64,000 bases of DNA from an uncultured Verrucomicrobiales bacterium. GTDB lineage: Bacteria > Verrucomicrobiota > Verrucomicrobiia > Verrucomicrobiales > DEV007. The notes beneath the pieces are model-generated. The model was not told where the DNA came from. It searched no databases and saw only the letters and a program-made list of their open reading frames with translations. Below are positions 57,768 to 64,000 of this stretch, one piece after another (position 1 is the stretch's first letter; the number at the start of each line of letters is the position of its first letter). The stretch is taken from the NCBI GenBank assembly GCA_943789025.1, contig CALSSN010000007.1, positions 62,001-126,000 of the forward strand, given 5' to 3'. The position numbers and the translations under genes were made by a program.

Positions 57768-59414
57768 ATGCCTTATCTCCGCCGCGCTGTCGTCCTCGTT
57801 CTCGTTGCCGGGGCGGTGCTCTGGTTCGACCGGGTGCGGAGCGCGCGACCGAGCCGAATTGAGCAGGCCAGCGACCAGGGGATTCTCCTCGTTGGCAACG
57901 GGACCGAGCCGCAGACGCTCGACTTCCAGATCGCGACGGGGAAGCCCGAGCATAACATTGTCTCGGCACTCTTTGAGGGGCTGGTTGCGGAGCACCCGAG
58001 CGACGATTATGCCAATCTCCCCGGGGTGGCGGAGAGCTGGGAAAGCGAGGACTTCATCACCTGGACCTTCCGGCTGCGCGAGGAGGCGCGCTGGAGCAAT
58101 GGCGCCCCGGTGACAGCCCGCGATTTCGTTTCCAGTTACCGAAGGATCCTCGCACCTGAACTGGGCGGCGACTACGCGCAGATCCTTTACCTGATGGATG
58201 GGGCAGAGGCATTTCATCGTGGCAAGACAGAGGACTTCTCGCAGGTCGGGGTCAAGGCTCGTGGCGACCACCTTCTAGAGATCCGGTTGATCGGTCCGGC
58301 TCCGTATTTCCCGTCGCTCCTCAAGCACTACACATGGTATCCGGTGCATGCAGCGACCATCGCAGCGCACGGCAGCCTGACCGATCGTGCCAACCGCTGG
58401 ACACAACCTGGCAAGATGGTGAGCAATGGCCCGTTCGTGCTCAAAAGCTGGAAGTTTGACCACGTGATCGAAGTGGTAAAAAGCCACACCTACTGGGATC
58501 GCGAGAGGGTCGGGCTCGAGGCGATCCGCTATTTCCCGATTTCGAGCGATACCACCGAGGAGCGCGCCTTCCGCGACGGGCAGCTGCATGTCACCCAGAC
58601 GCTGCCGATCGATCGGATCGCTCACTACCGGGATGAGCAGCCAGAGGTCTATCGGACCGGACCGCAACTGGCCACCTACTTCTACCGGATCAATCTCAAG
58701 GCCCTCCCGGAGCTGGCCGATGTCCGGGTGCGGCAGGCATTCTCGCTGGCCATCGACCGCCAGGCCATCGTCGAGCACGTGACCAAGGGAGGGCAGACCG
58801 CGGCTTTTGGAATGGTGCCTCCGAGCGGGAACGATGCGCCCTACCGGACACCGGAGATGCTGCGTTTCGATCCGGAGGCGGCGCGAGCGCGCCTGGCTGA
58901 TGCGGGGTTCCCAGGCGGCCAAGGCTTTCCGAAGCTGACCGTCCTTTTTAACACCAGCGAAGGGCATCGCCTCATCGCCCAGGCCATCCAGGAGATGTGG
59001 AAGCAGCAGCTCGGGGTGGAAGTCGAACTGCTCAACCAGGACTGGAAGGTCTACCTCGACCGGACCTCGAAAGGAGATTACCAAGTGTGCCGGGCGGCGT
59101 GGATCGGCGACTACATGGACCCCTCGACCTTTCTCAACATGTGGATGACCGATGACGGCAACAACCAGACCGGCTGGTCGTCCCCTGCCTATGATGGCCT
59201 GCTGCGAAAGGCCGCGCGAACGGCGGATCCGACCGCGCGCTTCCACATCCTCGAGGAGGCCGAGCGGATTCTCCTCGAGGAGCTTCCCGCCATCCCGATC
59301 TACTGGTATGCCAGCAACCGCGCGGTGAGCAGGCAAGTCGAGAACTGGCATCACAAGCTCCTCGACAACCGGCCGTGGAAGGACCTCCGATTGAAGCCCA
59401 TAAATAAGGAGTAA
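57768..59414 (+). CDS. Peptide ABC transporter substrate-binding protein (OppA/DppA-type)
   Basis: A 548-residue SBP_bac_5 family protein that binds short peptides in the periplasm. An N-terminal membrane segment (V-V-L-V-L-V-A-G-A-V-L-W-F) lacks a lipobox and may be an uncleaved anchor. Then L-V-G-N-G-T-E-P-Q-T-L-D-F, F-E-G-L-V-A-E, W-E-S-E-D-F-I-T-W-T-F-R-L-R and A-R-W-S-N-G-A-P-V-T-A-R-D-F match OppA. Near the end: A-W-I-G-D-Y-M-D-P-S-T-F-L. It starts an operon with two permease genes; the oppB ATG is 3 bases after this stop. Confidence 0.93.
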   Translation: MPYLRRAVVLVLVAGAVLWFDRVRSARPSRIEQASDQGILLVGNGTEPQTLDFQIATGKPEHNIVSALFEGLVAEHPSDDYANLPGVAESWESEDFITWTFRLREEARWSNGAPVTARDFVSSYRRILAPELGGDYAQILYLMDGAEAFHRGKTEDFSQVGVKARGDHLLEIRLIGPAPYFPSLLKHYTWYPVHAATIAAHGSLTDRANRWTQPGKMVSNGPFVLKSWKFDHVIEVVKSHTYWDRERVGLEAIRYFPISSDTTEERAFRDGQLHVTQTLPIDRIAHYRDEQPEVYRTGPQLATYFYRINLKALPELADVRVRQAFSLAIDRQAIVEHVTKGGQTAAFGMVPPSGNDAPYRTPEMLRFDPEAARARLADAGFPGGQGFPKLTVLFNTSEGHRLIAQAIQEMWKQQLGVEVELLNQDWKVYLDRTSKGDYQVCRAAWIGDYMDPSTFLNMWMTDDGNNQTGWSSPAYDGLLRKAARTADPTARFHILEEAERILLEELPAIPIYWYASNRAVSRQVENWHHKLLDNRPWKDLRLKPINKE

Positions 59415-59417
59415 TTG

Positions 59418-60350
59418 ATGCTGGTATTCTTTGTCAGGCGGCTCATCCAGGCTGCAGTGGTTCTTCTCGTCGTCTTCACCATCACCTTCGCCATGGTGCG
59501 TCTGGCTCCGGGTGGGCCCTTTGCCGGGGAGCGGGTGGTCGCGGCGGAAATTCTCGCCGCGCAAGAGAAGGCGTATGGCCTCGACGCCTCGATTCTGTCA
59601 CAGTATGGGCGCGCCCTCGGACTCCTTCTGCGTGGTGATTTGGGTCCTTCCTACGTTTACGAAGGACGGTCGGTGAACGACCTGATTGGCGATGCTTTTC
59701 CAATCTCATTGATCATCGGCTTTGCCGGATTCGCGATTGCTCTTCTCATCGGCTTGCCACTGGGCGTCCTTGCCGCGGTGCGAAAAAACACTGCTCTCGA
59801 TCACCTCGCCAGCGGCGGGGCGATGCTGGGGATTTGTCTTCCCAGTTTTGTTCTCGGACCCATTCTCGCACTGATCTTCGGCATTCGGCTCAACTGGTTC
59901 AATGCCTCGGGGTGGTATGATGCCTCCGACTGGTTCCTTCCCGCCCTGACTCTCGGACTTTTCTACGCGGCCTACATCGCCCGGTTAGCGCGGGCCGGCA
60001 TGCTCGAGGTTCTTTCACTCGACTACATTCGGACAGCGCGGGCGAAAGGGCTGGCCGAATCGGTCGTTGTCGGAAAGCACGCCCTGCGGCGGGCCATCCT
60101 GCCGGTGGCTTCGTTTCTCGGGCCGGCCTTTGCCGGGTTGATCAGTGGGTCGATCGTCATCGAACGAGTTTTTCAAATCCCCGGGCTCGGCTACCATTTC
60201 GTAGGAGCTGCCATGAACAGGGACTATTACTTGGCCCAGGGAACCGTGGTTTTTTACGCCCTGCTAATTGTCTTGCTGAACCTGGTCGTGGATCTCGTGC
60301 ATGCAGCCCTCGACCCACGGATCCGTGAAAAAGGAGGACTGCAATCATGA
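59418..60350 (+). CDS. Peptide ABC transporter permease (OppB-type)
   Basis: A 310-residue permease with about six transmembrane helices. Typical text: F-V-R-R-L-I-Q near the start, G-D-L-G-P-S, and the EAA-loop region Y-I-R-T-A-R-A-K-G-L-A-E-S-V. It is translated from ATG 59418 with a good AAGGAG Shine-Dalgarno at 59406-59411, rather than the TTG at 59415. The stop TGA overlaps the next ATG (60347-60350, ATGA), so the three genes are translationally coupled. Confidence 0.94.
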   Translation: MLVFFVRRLIQAAVVLLVVFTITFAMVRLAPGGPFAGERVVAAEILAAQEKAYGLDASILSQYGRALGLLLRGDLGPSYVYEGRSVNDLIGDAFPISLIIGFAGFAIALLIGLPLGVLAAVRKNTALDHLASGGAMLGICLPSFVLGPILALIFGIRLNWFNASGWYDASDWFLPALTLGLFYAAYIARLARAGMLEVLSLDYIRTARAKGLAESVVVGKHALRRAILPVASFLGPAFAGLISGSIVIERVFQIPGLGYHFVGAAMNRDYYLAQGTVVFYALLIVLLNLVVDLVHAALDPRIREKGGLQS

Positions 60351-61237
60351 CACGTGGTGGTGATATTGATGGTGGTTTTGGTAGCGCGAGGATGCGGAGC
60401 ACTTCGCCATGGCGCAATGCCTGGCGAAGGATGGCGGCGAACCGGCTCGCCTGCGGCTGCCTCTGGCTTTTGCTTCTGGTAGTAACAGGGTGCCTCTTCG
60501 GGCCGGCTTTTCTGCCCGGTCCGGATGACCAGAATCTGGCACTCGGGGCTTCGCCCCCCTCGACGGGGCACTGGCTCGGGACGGATTCACTCGGGCGTGA
60601 TCTGCTCGCCCGCTGTCTGGTGGGAGGAAGATTGTCTCTCCTGGTCGGCTTGGTGGCTACTCTCGTCGCACTGGTCATTGGAGTCACTTATGGAATGCTT
60701 GCAGGCTATCTCGGCGGGCGGACCGATGCGGTGATGATGCGCGTGGTCGATGCCTTGTATGGCTTTCCATTCCTGATCTTTGTCATTCTGATGACGACTT
60801 TATTCGAGCGGAGCCTCTTGCTGCTTTTTGTCGCTATCGGAGCGATCGAATGGTTAACCATGGCCCGCATTGTGCGCGGGCAGGTGCTGACCTTGCGCGA
60901 AATGGAATTCGTGGTGGCAGCCGAAGCCCTCGGTCAGGCCACGCCGAGGATTTTGCTCGGGCACCTTCTTCCCAATGTCCTCGGCCCGGTGATCGTCTAC
61001 ACGACCTTGACGGTTCCGGCGGTCATGCTTCTCGAGGCGGTGCTCAGTTTTCTCGGCCTCGGAGTGCAACCACCTGACGCGTCGTGGGGGGTTCTGATCA
61101 GCGAGGGCGCCCAGAGCATGGAGAGTTTCCCCTGGTTGCTTTTTTTCCCGGCAGGGTTTTTCTCGTTAACCCTCTTCTCGCTTAACCTGATCGGGGATGG
61201 CCTGCGCGACGCCTTCGATGTCAGGTCGGAAAAATAG
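60347..61237 (+). CDS. Peptide ABC transporter permease (OppC-type)
   Basis: A 296-residue permease. After a cytoplasmic start come G-T-D-S-L-G-R-D-L-L-A-R and several transmembrane helices, with the EAA loop E-F-V-V-A-A-E-A-L-G and L-G-H-L-L-P-N-V-L-G-P. The end G-L-G-V-Q-P-P-D-A-S-W-G is an OppC hallmark. The gene overlaps oppB by four bases. No ATPase genes (oppD/F) follow; the next gene is a PrsW-type peptidase. Confidence 0.94.
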   Translation: MTRGGDIDGGFGSARMRSTSPWRNAWRRMAANRLACGCLWLLLLVVTGCLFGPAFLPGPDDQNLALGASPPSTGHWLGTDSLGRDLLARCLVGGRLSLLVGLVATLVALVIGVTYGMLAGYLGGRTDAVMMRVVDALYGFPFLIFVILMTTLFERSLLLLFVAIGAIEWLTMARIVRGQVLTLREMEFVVAAEALGQATPRILLGHLLPNVLGPVIVYTTLTVPAVMLLEAVLSFLGLGVQPPDASWGVLISEGAQSMESFPWLLFFPAGFFSLTLFSLNLIGDGLRDAFDVRSEK

Positions 61238-61280
61238 CCTCCACGTCCGCCTCTGATTTCTTACGCCAAGCCCCCCAGCC

Positions 61281-62832
61281 ATGCCCTCTCTCCTACCATC
61301 GAGACCTTTTCTCACCCGAGCGAGCCGGGACAAACAGCTCCTCGTGCGCAGCGCGGCGCTCATTGGTCTGGCTGGATTGATCGTGGCTGCGATCACCGAT
61401 TCCTTGCGAGACAAGCGCGCAGGTCGCCCCGAGATCGGAGAAATCGAGATGATCGAAAGGCTCGAAGAACTGGGCAGCAGTCTGGCGGGGCTCGAGGAGG
61501 AGGAGCGCACGTCCGAGCTCGTGCAAACCGCAGAGATAAGAATTTATCAGCTGATTCTCCAGTGGGAAGTCGGGGAGGAATTGACGCACGTCTACTCCGA
61601 CTTCATCCAACTGTGCCGGAACCTTCCCGCAGATCGCGATGCGCTCGTTGAGATGGAACTCTGGCACACCATGCTCAGCCACTGTGAGACTCCGGATGCG
61701 CTGGGACACGCCCCGCGACTGGCGGCAGAGGTCGCATTTTTCGCTGGCCTCAGCGACGAGGCGATCAAGATTCTCGATGCGGGCTACGAAAGAACCGGAG
61801 TGGCGCTGCTTCTCCGCCGCGCCGTCGCGGCGGCGGTAAGGGCAAATGACCTGCAGTTCCTCCGGCACACGCTGGAAGACCCCGAGCGCTTGCGCCAGCT
61901 CGATGTCTGGACGCGTTGCGATGTCGCCGTCAAGTTACGCGCCTACGGCGAGCTGTTCCGCTCGGTTCTTGTAATGGATTTGCAGGGCTTACGTCCCGGA
62001 CTCTTTATACTCAGTCTTCTTGCCGTCGCTGTCTGGCTTTCCATCCTGCTACAGTTTTCCAGTGCCTGGCAGCACTGGTTTCTCGTAAGTGCAGCGATGT
62101 TTCTCGGCGTGTGCTCTGCCTTTCTGACTCTCTACGTCGTTTTTCTGCAGGAACAAATTCGCGGCTTCGTTCCGAACGGCGACCTCGGCCACGACCTTCT
62201 CTACTGGATTGCCGGGGTGGGTTTGCGCGAGGAGGCGATCAAAGTGATTTGTTTCCTGCCCTTCCTGCCGTGGCTGGTGCGGCAAGGTTCGCCACTCCTC
62301 GCCCTGATTACCGCCGCGACTGTAGGGCTCGGATTTGCCCTCCAGGAGAATGCCATCTATTTTCTGGCAGGTGGCTCGTCGGTCACCTGGGGCCGCTTTC
62401 TCACCGCGACCTTCCTACACGCCTCACTTACCGGAATCGCTGGATACTCGCTCTACACACTTTTCTTCCCGGCAAGACGCAACTGGGAGAATGCGCTTGT
62501 TGACATGCTTTCCGTAGTCATCGCCCACGGCATGTATGATGCCTTTCTGGGGGTGCGCCAGCTGGCGGACTATTCGGTCCTCAGTCTGGTATTCATCGCC
62601 TACCTTGCCTACCGCTTTTTTCGGACTCATCCACGAACTCCGGGAGCCATCCAGAATCACCGTTTCTCCGCTCGGAATCTTCGTCCTCGGCGGCGCCCTT
62701 GTCATCGCGGCAGCTCTTAATTTTTCCCTCTGGGATGCACCCTTCAAAGCGGGAGTCTCATCATTCGGGCTCGAAGTGGTCGGCATCGCACCGGTAGCTT
62801 TCCTCTTTATCCGCCAGTTCAAAGAAATCTAG
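61281..62832 (+). pseudogene. PrsW-family intramembrane peptidase, one frameshift
   Basis: A membrane protease of the PrsW/CAAX-like group. A cytoplasmic N-terminal part of about 230 residues (helical, with L-E-E-L-G-S-S-L-A-G-L-E-E and a repeat-like helical region) precedes the membrane domain. The E-E-A-I-K motif (62229-62243, residues 317-321), G-F-A-L-Q-E-N-A-I-Y-F and F-L-H-A-S-L-T-G are as expected for PrsW. At a T6 run (62616-62621) the frame shifts: with five T it would read Y-R-F-F-G-L-I-H-E-L-R and continue to the stop at 62830-62832. Without repair the tail is R-R-R-P-C-H-R-G-S-S. The repaired protein is about 516 residues; the extra base is probably an error. Confidence 0.8.
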
Positions 62833-62938
62833 AAAAAACGAACTACTTGGAAATGAAAGGCATCATTCACCTTGTCAACAAGATGCAATTCTGACAGTAA
62901 TGGAAAGGTTCAGGTTGAGCCACGGTCGATAACCGCCG

Positions 62939-64000
62939 ATGAATAACCCTCCGTCGTCACCAGCCCCAACACCACCCTCAGGTTGGCAGACGCCATCCCC
63001 CGAGGAGCTGGATGCTGCGTTGCCCAAATACAAGGTCACCGCACTGCTGGGACGTGGTGGCATGGGGGCAGTTTACCGAGCGGTGCAACCAAGCCTCGAT
63101 CGAGAGATTGCCATCAAGATCCTGCCTTTTGAGCTGGCGGTTACTGGTGAAGGCCTTCACTATACCGATCGTTTCGAGCAGGAGGCGAAGTCGATGGCGA
63201 AGCTCAGTCATCCAGGCATCATCCGCGTCTATGACTTCGGAGAAGCGCAAGGGCCGGGAGGGAAGTTTCTCTACTTCGTGATGGAGTTTATCGAGGGAGT
63301 CGACATCCACCAGTATCTCAAAGAACGGGGAGGAAAACTCAAGCCCGAGTATGCCCACGCCATTGTCTGTCATGTTCTCGATGCCCTCAGCTTTGCCCAT
63401 CAAAACGGGGTCATTCACCGCGACATCAAGCCTGCCAACGTCATGCTCGATAACACCGGACAGGTGAAAGTGGCAGATTTCGGACTCGCCAAATCAACGG
63501 CCCACGACCCAGGGCTGACGATGGCCAACATGGCCATGGGAACGCCGGATTACATCGCACCAGAGTCTCTGCAAGCGGGGGCTGCCGTGGACGGACGAGC
63601 CGACCTCTATGCTGTGGGGAGCCATGCTTTACCAGCTGCTGACCGGTCAAGTTCCGCGCGGAGTGTTCCGACCGGCCAGTCAGCTGATAGAGAATCTCGA
63701 CCCGCGCTACGACGCCATCGTGACGAAAGCCTTGCAGGTCGATCCTGACGAGCGTTACCAGGATGCCGCCGAGTTTCGCAACGATCTCGACCAGGTCGTG
63801 GTCGATCCGGGTTCGCTGGTAGCGATGAAGAAGACCCGGTTTGTAACTGCGAAGGCACCGACGGCAGGGGCAGCCGCAGAAGCAGGTGCGGCGGTAGGAG
63901 CGGTTGCCGTGAAGGCGGCCAGTGGCGGTGGGGTAATGAAGTGGGCCGTGGGTGCCGTGCTTGTTCTGGCCGTTGCGGCAGGTGGTCTCCTGATGCTGAA
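62939..64000 (+). pseudogene. Serine/threonine protein kinase, 3' partial, one frameshift
   Basis: Hanks-type kinase. A proline-rich N-terminus is followed by the glycine loop L-L-G-R-G-G-M-G-A-V-Y, the lysine A-I-K-I-L, H-R-D-I-K-P-A-N-V and V-A-D-F-G-L-A-K, then G-T-P-D-Y-I-A-P-E-S. Near 63616-63623 one extra base shifts the frame; the next frame reads M-L-Y-Q-L-L-T-G-Q-V-P-R-G and finishes the kinase fold, then an alanine-rich stretch and a transmembrane helix (W-A-V-G-A-V-L-V-L-A-V-A) at the window end. An extracellular or periplasmic part is expected beyond 64000. Transmembrane Ser/Thr kinases are abundant in this phylum. Confidence 0.88.

Overview
The window looks like a chromosomal segment from a moderately GC-rich Gram-negative bacterium of the Planctomycetota-Verrucomicrobiota-Chlamydiota group, most likely Verrucomicrobiota. 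The reasons are two Tat-targeted Gfo/Idh/MocA oxidoreductases, a secreted PhoD-type phosphatase, a secreted SUMF1-type protein, an LPS heptose epimerase together with a class A PBP, and a menaquinone gene (menB). Species cannot be fixed from the sequence alone. Gene density is high and most genes are housekeeping or envelope functions; there is no CRISPR array, prophage or large island.

Layout. 1-6.9 kb: the 3' part of hrpB, a membrane zinc peptidase, an ADP-heptose epimerase with a long extra tail, a secreted hypothetical and a Tat oxidoreductase. 6.9-13.9 kb: a divergent pair of predicted cell-wall enzymes (YiiX-like cysteine hydrolase and GH25 lipoprotein), an IS1380-like insertion sequence sitting exactly on the GH25 stop codon, a secreted hypothetical, menB, and a DUF2934/HhH protein. 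14-20 kb: an M16 peptidase, a multi-spanning membrane protein and a LysM lipoprotein. 20-25.5 kb: groEL, groES and dnaK on the minus strand, with groEL full of indels; a beta-barrel protein; tRNA-Ser. 26-31.9 kb: a glycine-zipper lipoprotein, aconitase, an MFS transporter. 32-36 kb: rplU-rpmA-trmL, then phoD-like and a second Tat oxidoreductase. 36.8-41.3 kb: flavin reductase, an ExbB-ExbD-TonB-like cluster with a small zinc-ribbon protein, and fabF. 41.5-47.4 kb: class A PBP, MidA-type methyltransferase, GT2, tRNA-Leu and a SUMF1-type protein. 47.6-54.4 kb: dnaE, a coiled-coil/TPR protein and an HNH endonuclease. 54.8-64 kb: a GT-C membrane protein, panC, a peptide ABC transporter without ATPases, a PrsW-type peptidase, and a serine/threonine kinase running off the end.

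Functionally the window is dominated by envelope biology (LPS heptose, peptidoglycan synthesis and turnover, energy transduction to the outer membrane, secreted oxidoreductases) mixed with core information processing (DnaE, L21/L27, TrmL, chaperones).

A cross-cutting feature is the number of single-base frameshifts in otherwise well-conserved genes: groEL (many), dnaE (two), the PrsW peptidase, the kinase, the beta-barrel gene, the glycine-zipper lipoprotein and the IS transposase. Several lie in homopolymers and conserved residues continue perfectly in the next frame. This looks more like base-calling error than decay, although a few (notably the T7 tract in the beta-barrel gene) could be real slippage. 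The observations I consider most worth checking are a class A PBP whose transpeptidase SxxK motif is replaced by T-A-F-T, a sigma-54-like promoter upstream of dnaK, the epimerase tail, and the stop-codon-preserving IS insertion. I did not find a clearly new multi-gene system.
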